This document shows positions 1 through 12,411 of a DNA stretch of 64,000 bases, piece by piece. The notes beneath the pieces are model-generated. The model ran no database searches and was not told the origin of the DNA. It saw only the letters and a list, made by a program, of their open reading frames with translations. The position numbers and the translations under genes are program-made. Each line of letters begins with the position of its first letter. The stretch's first letter is position 1. The stretch is taken from assembly GCF_002019765.1 (NCBI RefSeq), contig NZ_KV917380.1:2139486-2203485 (forward strand), read 5' to 3'. The DNA is from Shouchella oshimensis. GTDB lineage: Bacteria; Bacillota; Bacilli; Bacillales; Bacillaceae_D.

Positions 1-4126
<4,126 letters not shown>

Positions 4127-4156
4127 AACACGTCAGTTCTGTAGTAATCAAAAATT

Positions 4157-4202
4157 AAAACCCGCAGTTTTTACGTAGCCCGTAATAAACTGTGGGTTTT
4201 CT
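4157..4202 (+). terminator. Rho-independent terminator of the collagen-like gene
   Basis: Arms AAAACCCGCAGTTT and AAACTGTGGGTTTT pair over 14 bases with one G-U, and the right arm ends in a T run. It lies about 30 bases past the stop. Confidence 0.85.
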
Positions 4203-4281
4203 ATGATTATTAAAACTAAAAAGCACTCGCTTTAGAAAATAACGCTTATACAGAAAATGGTATCTACTTGCTGACACTGTT

Positions 4282-5061
4282 TTATTGAACTATGTAACCG
4301 CCATCAATAACCAATGTTTGGCCAGTTATCCCTTTCGCTGCTTCAGAGGAGAGATAAATCGCCATACTTGCGACTTCCTCGACTGTGATCAGCCGCTTCT
4401 GGGGAACAAGTGGATAAATAATGTCTTCTAATACGCTCTTTTCATCAACTTTGCGGGTATAGGCAAGATCTTTTAATTGGTCACGCACAAGAGGTGTATC
4501 AATGTATCCTGGAGCAATACAGTTAACAGTAATGTTGTATTCTGCAGATTCGAGGGCGGCTACTTTAGACAACCCAATAATACCGTGTTTAGCACTATTG
4601 TAGGCAGCTTTTCCGGCAAAGCCAATTATCCCATTAATAGAAGACATATTAATGATTCTTCCGTAACCTTGGTTTTTCATAATAGGCATGGCATGCTTTA
4701 TAGCCATAAATGGTCCTACTAGCATAATGGAAAGGAGAAGCTGATACCGTTCTGTACTATAGTGTTCAAGAGGAGCAATGTGCTGCATGCCAGCATTGTT
4801 AACCAGTACATCTAATCGTCCACATTGATTTAAAGTGAATTCAATCATTTGCTTAATATCATCTTCTTTTGTCACATCGACAACGGTAGGGTGAGCTATG
4901 TAACCTTTAGCAATTAATTGAGAAGCTGCTTGCTTGACGCGTTGTTTGTCTCGATCAGCTAACACGACTTTTGATCCATTTGACGCAAAACTTTCAGCGA
5001 GTTGGAAGCCAATACCACTAGCTGCACCTGTAATTAACACAACTTGTTCACTATTCTTCAT
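4282..5061 (-). CDS. 3-hydroxybutyrate dehydrogenase (SDR family)
   Basis: A 259-residue classical short-chain dehydrogenase predicted to interconvert 3-hydroxybutyrate and acetoacetate with NAD in the cytoplasm. Visible motifs are the cofactor loop TGAASGIG (about 12-19), NNAG near 89-92, and the catalytic Ser-Tyr-x-x-x-Lys set (NMSS, then YNSAKHG near 155). Length and the C-terminal IDGGYIVQ match the YxjF-type hydroxybutyrate dehydrogenases. The gene is divergent from a sigma-54 activator and has its own -24/-12 promoter (5131-5149). The GntP-type permease beyond the activator would supply substrate. The CoA-transferase genes that often accompany this enzyme are absent here. The family is certain; the exact substrate rests on similarity and context. 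Confidence 0.85.
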   Translation of the reverse strand: MKNSEQVVLITGAASGIGFQLAESFASNGSKVVLADRDKQRVKQAASQLIAKGYIAHPTVVDVTKEDDIKQMIEFTLNQCGRLDVLVNNAGMQHIAPLEHYSTERYQLLLSIMLVGPFMAIKHAMPIMKNQGYGRIINMSSINGIIGFAGKAAYNSAKHGIIGLSKVAALESAEYNITVNCIAPGYIDTPLVRDQLKDLAYTRKVDEKSVLEDIIYPLVPQKRLITVEEVASMAIYLSSEAAKGITGQTLVIDGGYIVQ

Positions 5062-5130
5062 GTTTTTTCCCTCCTAATAAGCGGTTCATATACTACGTTT
5101 CTTGAAAATGGGATGACCTTCTTTAAATTC

Positions 5131-5149
5131 CATGCAATTTTTATGCCAA
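5131..5149 (-). promoter_or_regulatory. Sigma-54 (-24/-12) promoter of the hydroxybutyrate dehydrogenase gene
   Basis: Read on the minus strand the site is TTGGCATAAAAATTGCA: TGGCAT, five bases, then TTGCA, the canonical spacing. It sits about 75 bases upstream of the dehydrogenase start. A 9-bp inverted repeat (TAAGCGGTT at 5078-5086, AACCGCTTA at 5160-5168) brackets it; its role is unknown. Confidence 0.8.
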
Positions 5150-5227
5150 TGTAATAGTTAACCGCTTAATTGTTAGCTGTATGATATACTTTTTGAGACA
5201 CGTAACTAAGGAGAAGGGAAGAGAGAG

Positions 5228-6889
5228 ATGGATCGTCAACCGTTAGCCACTTTACTAGAATGCAGTAGCGATCATGAATGGGCAGCTTTGCTTGTAGTAC
5301 GTAATGACATATCGTTAATCGCTTCTAATACTGTTGCTGAAAAATTATTAGTGTGGAATGGCTTCAGAGAAAATAACCACTCTTCTTTTGAAAAAGAATG
5401 GATTCCCCTTTTATGCGCAACTATTGAACGATTGGGCAAAAATATAAACGTTCAAAAAGAAACAATGTTTATAAACGGAAAAGAAGGAATACTCTACAGT
5501 TTAAACGTCACAAAGAATGTAACCGCTTTAAATGAAGATACTCAAGAGCGCAAACTTCTTAATATGATTGAACATACATACGATGGGTTAGTAATGGTAG
5601 ATAAAGATGGGTATGTACAGGTATTTTCAAAAGCATATGCCGATTTTATTGAGATCAATCAAGCTTCATCAATCGGAAAGCATGTAACAGAGGTCATCCC
5701 GAACACCCGCATGCACATAGTGGCAAAGTCAGGGGTAGAAGAGACCGCTCAACTACAAAAGGTGGGGAACAATTATATTATCGTGACTCGAACACCGATC
5801 TATCGGGACAAAAAGCTTGTTGGGGCAGTTGGAAAATTATTATTTAAGAACATTGGCCAATTTACGGCGCTTTTTCGTCGTTTAAACGCATTAGAGAAAG
5901 AAGTACGTAAATACAAAGGCGAATTCCAAGATCGAAACAAAGCATCTTATTCTTTTCAGCACTTGATTGGAGAAAGTAAAGCATTCATTGAGGTAATCGA
6001 TGAAGCGAAGAAGGCTGCAAAAGGACAGGCTACCATTCTTTTACTAGGAGAAAGTGGAACAGGAAAAGAGCTTTTTGCTCACTCTATCCATCAGGCAAGT
6101 CCGAGATCTATGGGGGTCTTTGTAAAAGTAAATTGTGCTGCTATTCCGAACGATTTACTCGAAGCTGAGTTATTTGGGTATGAAGAAGGCTCATTTACAG
6201 GAGCGAAAAAAGGGGGAAAGCCAGGAAAGTTTGAAATGGCAGACGGTGGAACGATTTTTCTCGATGAAATTGGAGAGCTTCCCCTACATATGCAAGTAAA
6301 ACTTCTTCGTGTACTTCAAGAAAGGGAAGTGGAACGTGTTGGTGGGTTAGCGACAAAATCAGTTGATGTAAGGATCATAGCCGCCACAAATCAATCACTT
6401 CAAACACTTGTAGAAAAAGGGAATTTTCGCCTTGATTTGTATTATCGTCTCAACGTAATTGAACTAAAAATACCTGCACTGCGTGATAGAAAGGCAGATA
6501 TTGAACAACTTATTCACTTTCTACTAGCAAAATACGAAACAATAGTAGGTATAACGAGTAAAGGAATTGATTCTCAAACAATTACATTATTGAAAAAGTA
6601 CCATTTTCCTGGAAATATTCGTGAATTAGAAAACATTGTGGAACGTGCGTTAACTTTGATGAACCCTGGGGATTGGCTTACACCAGCCTACCTACCAAAA
6701 GAATTGAAAAGAGAACAGGAACATGATGAGGACATTCAACCTTTAGCTATTCAGTTAGAAAAGGCGGAGAAAGAAGCGATTGAGCATAGCTTAATAAAAG
6801 CAAAAGGCAATAAGTCTGAAGCAGCTAACCAACTTGGCATTGGGCGAACAACTCTCTATGAAAAGCTTGCTAAACATCAATTATCGTAA
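5228..6889 (+). CDS. Sigma-54-dependent transcriptional activator (PAS, AAA+, Fis HTH)
   Basis: A 553-residue enhancer-binding protein. Order: an N-terminal region of about 105 residues of unknown fold, a PAS domain (about 110-205) likely sensing a metabolite, an AAA+ domain with Walker A GESGTGKE (274-281), the sigma-54 contact loop GSFTGA (321-326, a Ser variant of GAFTGA) and Walker B GGTIFLDE (340-347), then a C-terminal Fis-type helix-turn-helix (NKSEAANQLGIGRTTLYEKL). The ATG follows AAGGAGAAG. Genes on both sides have -24/-12 promoters, so it probably activates the dehydrogenase and the permease. The ligand is unknown; hydroxybutyrate is the natural guess. A terminator follows, so it is a single-gene unit. 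Confidence 0.93.
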   Translation: MDRQPLATLLECSSDHEWAALLVVRNDISLIASNTVAEKLLVWNGFRENNHSSFEKEWIPLLCATIERLGKNINVQKETMFINGKEGILYSLNVTKNVTALNEDTQERKLLNMIEHTYDGLVMVDKDGYVQVFSKAYADFIEINQASSIGKHVTEVIPNTRMHIVAKSGVEETAQLQKVGNNYIIVTRTPIYRDKKLVGAVGKLLFKNIGQFTALFRRLNALEKEVRKYKGEFQDRNKASYSFQHLIGESKAFIEVIDEAKKAAKGQATILLLGESGTGKELFAHSIHQASPRSMGVFVKVNCAAIPNDLLEAELFGYEEGSFTGAKKGGKPGKFEMADGGTIFLDEIGELPLHMQVKLLRVLQEREVERVGGLATKSVDVRIIAATNQSLQTLVEKGNFRLDLYYRLNVIELKIPALRDRKADIEQLIHFLLAKYETIVGITSKGIDSQTITLLKKYHFPGNIRELENIVERALTLMNPGDWLTPAYLPKELKREQEHDEDIQPLAIQLEKAEKEAIEHSLIKAKGNKSEAANQLGIGRTTLYEKLAKHQLS

Positions 6890-6895
6890 GTTTTG

Positions 6896-6931
6896 AAACC
6901 GCTTTTCTCAAAGGAGAAGATCGGTTTTTTT
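6896..6931 (+). terminator. Terminator after the sigma-54 activator gene
   Basis: AAACCG...TTCTC pairs with GAGAA...CGGTTT around an AAAG loop, with one internal mismatch, followed by a run of six or more T. Confidence 0.8.
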
Positions 6932-7005
6932 AGTGTTCAACCGTTGTTTAGCTAATCGAACACTAATTGAATTGTACGGCCCGATCTGTTCGATTAATAG
7001 AACAG
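6932..7005 (+). promoter_or_regulatory. Candidate upstream activator sites for the sigma-54 regulator
   Basis: At 6986-7005 the sequence CTGTTCGATTAATAGAACAG is a near-perfect 20-bp palindrome. A related inverted pair, AGTGTTC (6932-6938) and GAACACT (6958-6964), lies just before it, and TGTTCGATTA occurs in both elements in opposite orientation. They sit 80-155 bases upstream of the -24/-12 promoter, where enhancer-binding proteins usually bind. Assignment to the adjacent regulator is inference. Confidence 0.55.
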
Positions 7006-7085
7006 ACCGTGAGAATGGATGCGGATTTACAAGCTCGCATTTGCTTATAACGTGGATTTAAAACAAGGGTGAATAGAAAAAAGTG

Positions 7086-7102
7086 TTGGCATGATTATTG
7101 CA
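7086..7102 (+). promoter_or_regulatory. Sigma-54 (-24/-12) promoter of the GntP-type permease gene
   Basis: TTGGCATGATTATTGCA has TGGCAT, five bases, TTGCA. It is about 70 bases upstream of the permease ATG and shares its TGGCAT and TTGCA boxes with the promoter of the dehydrogenase gene. Confidence 0.85.
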
Positions 7103-7171
7103 AGAGCATGAGAAAGAGCTTATTTAATTTTGATAACGCTTTCATATCAATCAAAGAAAGGAGCTAGTTTT

Positions 7172-8557
7172 ATGTTTATTGATATTGTCGCCATTTTACT
7201 TTCACTTGGTCTCCTCATTTTTTTAGCCTATAGAGGGTATCCTGTCATTATAATTGCGCCGCTTGTTACAATTTTAGCGGTTGTGTTATCGGGAGGGGCG
7301 TTATTACCGAGCTACACAGAAACATATATGACCAATGCGGCAAACTACATTAAAACCTTTTTTCCGATTTTCTTATTAGGAGCGGTTTTCGGTAAAATTA
7401 TGGATATGACAGGGGCGGCAGCTTCAATTGCACACTCTATTGTTCGGTCTTTCGGTCAAAAGCGAGCGATTCTCGCAGTTGTCTTTGCATGTGCAGCATT
7501 GACATATGGAGGGGTCTCACTATTTGTTGTAGCTTTTGCCGTATATCCCTTTGCGGCTGCAATCTTTAAAGAAGCAGGTATACCAAAACGTTTAATACCT
7601 GCTTCCATTGCTCTAGGAGCATTTACGTTTACAATGGACTCTATGCCTGGAACGCCACAAATCCAAAATATTATTCCGACAAGCTATTTTGGAACAGATG
7701 CCTATGCGGCACCTCTCGTTGGCTTAACGTGCACTTTACTGATTTTAAGTGTAGGTATGTGGTGGTTAGAACGTCAACGTAAAAAAGCCCTTTTACAAGG
7801 GGAGGGTTATGGAAGTCATCATAAAAATGAACCAGAGCCAATTGATGAAAAAACACTACCTTCATTTTGGTTATCAATCATACCGCTCTTACTCGTCATT
7901 CTGTTTAACTTTATTTTTAGTCGAACTCCTTTATCTGTACGTAATTGGTATGATCCTACGATTTTAGAGAATACATATGGTATTGGTGACGTTGGAACGG
8001 TCGTTTCCAACTGGTCATTAATCATTGCACTTACGATAGGCATATTAGCTGCCATGCTTATCAATTTGAAAAAAATACGTTTGACTTTAGCGCAAGGGCT
8101 AACAACCGCAGCGACTGGCGCGTTGCTAGCAATCTTTAATACAGCATCAGAGGTTGGATTTGGGAATGTTGTAAGTAAGCTTCCTGGATTTAGTGCCATT
8201 TCAGAATGGGTCTTTCAAGCAAGCGGCAATCCCATCCTTTCAGAAACCATTGCGGTTAACGTACTTGCCGGTATTACAGGCTCAGCTTCTGGAGGATTAT
8301 CCATTGCACTTGAGTTAATGGGTTCTTACTATTTGCAAGTAGCAGATACAATGGGGATAAGCCCAGAGTTATTGCACCGATTTGCATCTATGGCTTCAGG
8401 TGGTATGGATACATTGCCGCATAACGGAGCAGTTATTACATTGCTCGCCATTACAGGACTAACGCACCGGCAATCATATAAAGATATTTTCGTACTTACC
8501 ATTTTTAAAACGGCTATTGTCTTTTTATTAGCGATCATTGTGTCTCTCTTTATTTAA
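7172..8557 (+). CDS. GntP/DgoT-family carboxylate permease, probable 3-hydroxybutyrate importer
   Basis: A hydrophobic protein of 461 residues with about 12 membrane segments. It resembles GntP-family gluconate/organic acid permeases; the loop with FTMDSMPGTPQIQN and the C-terminal SGGMDTLPHNGA are typical of this group, including the YxjC protein of the B. subtilis hydroxybutyrate cluster. The start is the ATG at 7172, after AAAGGAG; an upstream in-frame TTG at 7130 lacks a ribosome site. A hydrophilic loop (about residues 210-235) splits the two halves. The sigma-54 promoter 70 bases upstream and the nearby dehydrogenase suggest uptake of 3-hydroxybutyrate or a similar short acid by proton symport. 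The substrate is inferred. Confidence 0.85.
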   Translation: MFIDIVAILLSLGLLIFLAYRGYPVIIIAPLVTILAVVLSGGALLPSYTETYMTNAANYIKTFFPIFLLGAVFGKIMDMTGAAASIAHSIVRSFGQKRAILAVVFACAALTYGGVSLFVVAFAVYPFAAAIFKEAGIPKRLIPASIALGAFTFTMDSMPGTPQIQNIIPTSYFGTDAYAAPLVGLTCTLLILSVGMWWLERQRKKALLQGEGYGSHHKNEPEPIDEKTLPSFWLSIIPLLLVILFNFIFSRTPLSVRNWYDPTILENTYGIGDVGTVVSNWSLIIALTIGILAAMLINLKKIRLTLAQGLTTAATGALLAIFNTASEVGFGNVVSKLPGFSAISEWVFQASGNPILSETIAVNVLAGITGSASGGLSIALELMGSYYLQVADTMGISPELLHRFASMASGGMDTLPHNGAVITLLAITGLTHRQSYKDIFVLTIFKTAIVFLLAIIVSLFI

Positions 8558-8641
8558 CAGCTGGTGAGTACGACCGGTTCGATTCAAATACTTCATTTCA
8601 TAGTAAACCTATTCGCTAGTAACGATCGTTTTAAAACCGTG

Positions 8642-8655
8642 TAAAAACGTTTACA
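8642..8655 (+). promoter_or_regulatory. Weak cre-like (CcpA) site
   Basis: TAAAAACGTTTACA matches the cre consensus TGWAANCGNTNWCA at all but the second base. It sits between the permease gene and the unknown gene at 8747. A chance match is possible. Confidence 0.3.
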
Positions 8656-8746
8656 AACGCTACGAGACGGGTAGTGGGGGGATAGGAAGAGAATGGCTAG
8701 CAGTGTTTATTTGCATTAGAGGCGTTCATTAGTCATTGAGTTTGGA

Positions 8747-9127
8747 GTGATCATTATTGAACGAAGAGTACGATTACTAAACAATATTCCTTTTTATCTC
8801 AATGAAGATCATACTGGTAAGGTTTTTGAAGATGACGTCATTACGTACGTATGCAATAATAATGTAACGCTATTCATGGAGTATTATGTAGGAGCCACCT
8901 TTATGAATCGCTATAGACATAATGAGACGTATGCATTGGTCACATTATTAGAGCATTCCGTTCTAGTATATGAACTAATACAACTAACAGACCATCCGAC
9001 TGCTGACGAAAAAGTATTGAAAGATCAATTGTTTCATGCTGTAAAATTAATTTATAAAATCGCGGAAACAAGACCAAGTGCTCCAGTTAAGTATTTGGAG
9101 AAGTTGATTATTTCAGACTATTATTGA
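8747..9127 (+). CDS. Hypothetical protein, unknown family
   Basis: A 126-residue soluble protein with no signal peptide or membrane segment and no motif I recognise. It has a beta-like N-terminal third (RRVRLLNNIPFYLNED) and a helical remainder with aromatic and Tyr-rich stretches, ending LIISDYY. The GTG at 8747 is the only ordinary start near the 5' end, but the nearest GGAG overlaps it, so the true start is uncertain. It stands alone between the permease and a convergent methyltransferase. Codon use looks like its neighbours. No function is proposed. Confidence 0.55.
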   Translation: MIIIERRVRLLNNIPFYLNEDHTGKVFEDDVITYVCNNNVTLFMEYYVGATFMNRYRHNETYALVTLLEHSVLVYELIQLTDHPTADEKVLKDQLFHAVKLIYKIAETRPSAPVKYLEKLIISDYY

Positions 9128-9179
9128 TCCATTTTTTACAGAGTGGTTTGTTAGAGCATACATATTAGCGTTTTAAAGG

Positions 9180-9938
9180 TTAATTGAGTTTCTGTGCAAC
9201 GAAACGTAAACGCCAATAATCTGCTACCCAGCCGTTCTCTTCATACAATTGAGAGCGCAAAAGTCGTTCACATTCATGAAAAAGTGTCTTTTTTTCTTCA
9301 CTAGTAAGATGCTTAAACAAGCTGTTACTAAACATATTTAGCCAGTTATACATGCCTTCTTCTCCTACTAACGGTGTAGGCCGAAAAAAATGGGTTATCT
9401 TTAATACATGAAAACCAACTTCCGTGAGATGTGCAGTCATTTCTTCTTTTGTAGGAAATACCCAAGGAAGTAGAGATCTTTCGTAAGGGATCGAAAGTGT
9501 TTTCGAAGCCTCTTCTAAAGCTAAGAGAATTGATTCAACGTTATTAGCACCACCAAGTTCAGCGATGAAACGTCCTTTTGGAAGTAAAGCATTGTAACTA
9601 TTTTGCACCACTTGTCGCTGGTTCTTCATCCAATGAATCGCTGCATTTGAAAACACAGCATGAAATTGTGCCACAAATCGATCTTCCTCACCATCTTGTA
9701 AATGAAAGCGAATATGAGGGTACTTACCCCTTGCGGCTTCTATCATTGTTGGAGAGGAATCAATACCTGTCACAAGCGCACCAGCTTTTGAGATCTCGTT
9801 TGCTAAATCACCTGTTCCACAACCAATGTCCAATATGTTTTCTTCTTTTTTAGGATTGAGAATAGCTATTAAGTCCTCACCGTATTGGCTTACGTACTTG
9901 TGTTTATCATCGTAAAGAGTGGAATTCCATTTAGTCAT
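9180..9938 (-). CDS. Class I SAM-dependent methyltransferase, trans-aconitate methyltransferase-like
   Basis: A 252-residue cytoplasmic methyltransferase. Motif I is DIGCGTGDLA (about residues 38-47), followed by the acidic end of the second strand (GIDSSPTMI) and FSNAAIHWM, a motif shared with trans-aconitate 2-methyltransferase (Tam) and its relatives. I chose the second ATG at 9938 because AGGAG directly abuts the first ATG (9947) but lies nine bases from the second. It is monocistronic, between an unknown gene on the other strand and a repeat element. The family is clear; the acceptor substrate cannot be named from sequence. Confidence 0.8.
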   Translation of the reverse strand: MTKWNSTLYDDKHKYVSQYGEDLIAILNPKKEENILDIGCGTGDLANEISKAGALVTGIDSSPTMIEAARGKYPHIRFHLQDGEEDRFVAQFHAVFSNAAIHWMKNQRQVVQNSYNALLPKGRFIAELGGANNVESILLALEEASKTLSIPYERSLLPWVFPTKEEMTAHLTEVGFHVLKITHFFRPTPLVGEEGMYNWLNMFSNSLFKHLTSEEKKTLFHECERLLRSQLYEENGWVADYWRLRFVAQKLN

Positions 9939-10021
9939 TTTTTTCATCTCCTACACATGGTTTAATAAAGTCTACCATAGAAATCATCACTAGAAGAAGT
10001 ATAGATGGTTCCTTACAAATA

Positions 10022-10203
10022 AAAGGGGCTGGGACATAATGAAAAGTCGTATTTGAAAAGACGAATAGTCTAAACTATGCTGAGTAGCACCGCTACAGGA
10101 GAATCCTTCCGCTCATTTTCATATAAAACAAACGACGAACGTTCCTATTTTCAGGAATGTTCGTCGTTTTGGTCTGTCGATCTACTTTTGTCCCAGCCTC
10201 TTC
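10022..10203. repeat. Inverted-repeat intergenic element (GGCTGGGACA type) with internal hairpin
   Basis: Perfect 10-bp terminal arms GGCTGGGACA (10027-10036) and TGTCCCAGCC (10189-10198) enclose about 150 bases. Inside is a strong hairpin of 15-base arms with one mismatch (10132-10146 and 10153-10167). Elements with these GGCTGGGACA ends occur between genes in many Firmicutes. It has no ORF. It sits directly past the stop of the minus-strand PAS/chemotaxis gene and can act as a terminator for it. Confidence 0.7.
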
Positions 10204-11091
10204 CTATATTACTTTCATTAACTCTTTTGTCCCCCGATTAATGTCTTCAATTTCAACTAAGAGACTCCGATAGTCAGAAAGAGAATGTTCTAATTGCGTT
10301 TGATTTTTCGTCGAACGCTCTATAATGCCCATTGTTCCTTTCGAAATACTTTTTATTTCTTTTGTTGTGTTGAATAGATTCGTGCGAATGTCTTGAATGG
10401 AATGATCAATTTGCTTTGATAATTTACGAATTTCATCTGCAATAACGGTAAAACCTCTACCGTATTCTTTAGCATGGGCTGCTTCAATGGCCGCATTAAA
10501 AGAGAGTACATTCGTCTGTACCGCAAATTCTTCAATCATAGAAGAAATTTTGTTAATCACGTTTGCTTTTTCTTCTAATGCCTGCAATGTCTTCCCCATA
10601 TTTGTTAACAGAGCGACTGTTTCTTGCATATCGTCTAGAATAAGCTCATTGCTTGCAATCATTCTCTCAGCATTATCGTTCATAGTTTCTGTATTTTTTC
10701 CTAGACTTTCGGCAAATCGTTCGATGCCTTGTTGACGATTTGTGATGTCTGTTGCAAATTTCATCACGCTTTGAACCTCTCCATTTTCAATAATTGGCAT
10801 GTAGGTTGCTTCTAACCATAGACCTTCGCCATTCGCATGACGTCTTAAAATTTTATCTTGAAAGCTTTGTCCGTTTAATAGACTTTCCCAAAAATCATTG
10901 TATGCTGGGCTTTGTACAAAGTCTGTAAAACAGAATTCGCGATGTGCTTTTCCCTCCATCGTATTCGCTTTATAACCCATCGTATCGGCAAACAATTGGT
11001 TTGCATACAACACTTTTCGATTGGTATCAAACTGAATGATGGCTAGGTTATTTAAAAGGGTAGTCATTAACGTGTCGTTGGTATGATTCAT
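10204..11091 (-). CDS. Soluble PAS-containing methyl-accepting-type signalling protein
   Basis: A 295-residue protein with no membrane segment. The N-terminal PAS domain (about 10-120) has the C-terminal PAC signature (GEGLWLEATYMPI then FATDITNRQ). A coiled-coil follows, carrying the conserved hairpin tip of chemoreceptors (AVQTNVLSFNAAIEAAHA, then GRGFTVIADEIRKLSKQ). It may sense redox, oxygen or a ligand through PAS and act on CheA/CheW or as a regulator; the adaptation region looks short. The start ATG is 14 bases from GGAG; a better-spaced ATG in another frame opens only a 17-codon peptide. It is monocistronic and followed by the inverted-repeat element. Confidence 0.85.
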   Translation of the reverse strand: MNHTNDTLMTTLLNNLAIIQFDTNRKVLYANQLFADTMGYKANTMEGKAHREFCFTDFVQSPAYNDFWESLLNGQSFQDKILRRHANGEGLWLEATYMPIIENGEVQSVMKFATDITNRQQGIERFAESLGKNTETMNDNAERMIASNELILDDMQETVALLTNMGKTLQALEEKANVINKISSMIEEFAVQTNVLSFNAAIEAAHAKEYGRGFTVIADEIRKLSKQIDHSIQDIRTNLFNTTKEIKSISKGTMGIIERSTKNQTQLEHSLSDYRSLLVEIEDINRGTKELMKVI

Positions 11092-11300
11092 TAGCGAACA
11101 TTATCTCCTCAGAAGTATCTATTTTAAGTCTTATATACCCCGTCTAAAGTATTGAAAACCAATATTTTTATAGCATGGTAAACCAAATCAAAAAGCTTGT
11201 CGCTTTTCTCTCTTATAAATCTGAATTAATTGTTGGACTAACCCTTTCTTTTGTTTACAATGTTAGTAGAAAAGTAAAAAGGGTTTAAGAGGAGAACAAC

Positions 11301-12284
11301 ATGAAACCAAAAATAAGTGATGTAGCGCATGCGGCGGGAGTGTCACCAACAACTGTTTCTCGTGTATTAAACAATCGCGGCTATATTAGTGAAGATACAA
11401 AGAAAAAAGTGTATAAAGCGATGGATGCTTTAAATTATATACCAAATGACCTCGCTCGTTCCCTTTATAACAAACGTTCTAACATTATAGGAGTAATTGT
11501 ACCAACAACTAGCAATCCTTTTTATGGTGAGCTAGCTGCTAAAATTGAGCATCACTGTGCGGAAAAAGGATTAAAGGTCTTGCTATGTAACAGCTTATTT
11601 AACGTGGAAAAAGAACGAAACTATTGGGAGATGCTCCGACGCAACCAAGTAGATGGTGTTATTGTCTGCACCTATAATCGCGGTTTAATTGATTATGATG
11701 ACCACCATTTACCCATTGTCGCGTTTGATCATTATTTATCAAAACGCATCCCTGTTGTCAGTTCTACTAATTATGAAGGTGGCGTACTTGCAACGAACCA
11801 TTTAGTACAAACCGGTTGTCAAAAGATTGTCCACATAAATGGTCCAATAGATCTTGAAACACCAGCGAACCTTCGTAGAAAAGCATATGAAGATGTGATG
11901 AAGAAACAAGGCTTGCCTGTACTTACATATGAAATTAAACCAATCTTAAAGCAAGAAGCGACAGCAAAAGCAGTTGCTCAAATTTTCGATGAACAGCAAG
12001 ACATGGATGGTGTATTTGCAAGCGACGACAGTATTGCTTTAGCTGTTATTCGCGAAGCAAGAGAAAGAGGCGTCCTTGTTCCAGATAACTTGAAAGTAAT
12101 TGGTTACGATGGAAGTGAATTTGTAAGAGAAATTGCTCCAGAATTAACAACCATTCAGCAGCCGATAAACCAAATGGCAGAGACAGCTGTTAACCACTTG
12201 CTACATCAAATTGAAGGCACTACCCCAATACCAAATCAAGAACTTGTACATCATGTTTTATTACGAAAAGGAACAAGTGCATAA
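11301..12284 (+). CDS. LacI-family repressor of the fructan/sucrose locus
   Basis: A 327-residue LacI/GalR regulator. Residues 1-50 carry the helix-turn-helix and hinge (ISDVAHAAGVSPTTVSRVLN, then NDLARSLYNKR); the rest is a periplasmic-binding-protein-like effector domain. The ATG follows AGAGGAG. It is transcribed in the same direction as the importer/GH32 operon that starts 130 bases downstream, and two copies of a palindromic AAACCGGTT operator overlap that operon's promoter, so local repression is likely. The inducer is inferred to be sucrose, fructose or a fructo-oligosaccharide. Confidence 0.9.
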   Translation: MKPKISDVAHAAGVSPTTVSRVLNNRGYISEDTKKKVYKAMDALNYIPNDLARSLYNKRSNIIGVIVPTTSNPFYGELAAKIEHHCAEKGLKVLLCNSLFNVEKERNYWEMLRRNQVDGVIVCTYNRGLIDYDDHHLPIVAFDHYLSKRIPVVSSTNYEGGVLATNHLVQTGCQKIVHINGPIDLETPANLRRKAYEDVMKKQGLPVLTYEIKPILKQEATAKAVAQIFDEQQDMDGVFASDDSIALAVIREARERGVLVPDNLKVIGYDGSEFVREIAPELTTIQQPINQMAETAVNHLLHQIEGTTPIPNQELVHHVLLRKGTSA

Positions 12285-12325
12285 TAAATAGGAAGGCTGC
12301 TTAACGTGGTTTTCTTTTTTATTTT

Positions 12326-12366
12326 ATATGAAACCGGTTGACATATGAAACCGGTTGACATAAAAT
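12326..12366 (+). promoter_or_regulatory. Sigma-A promoter overlapped by two LacI-type operators
   Basis: The 17-bp block ATATGAAACCGGTTGAC occurs twice head to tail (12326-12342 and 12343-12359), each with a palindromic AACCGGTT core. TTGACA at 12338-12343 and TAAAAT at 12361-12366 form a promoter with exactly 17 bases between them. The first operator overlaps the -35 box and the second fills the spacer, so a bound repressor would block polymerase. Confidence 0.8.
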
Positions 12367-12373
12367 CGATTTA

Positions 12374-12387
12374 TGAAAACGCTATTA
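12374..12387 (+). promoter_or_regulatory. Candidate cre (CcpA) site
   Basis: TGAAAACGCTATTA fits the cre consensus TGWAANCGNTNWCA with one mismatch. It begins eight bases past the -10 box, where CcpA binding usually represses. This is typical for sugar-use operons. Confidence 0.55.
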
Positions 12388-12411
12388 TAAATATCGAAAG
12401 GTGGGAGTGAG

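Noticed and set aside
4477-4722. ORF opposite the hydroxybutyrate dehydrogenase
   Set aside because: It lies fully antisense to a well-conserved SDR gene and has no ribosome site.
7819-8199. 126-codon minus ORF within the permease gene
   Set aside because: Antisense shadow of a conserved transporter; Ser/Pro-rich product without family likeness.
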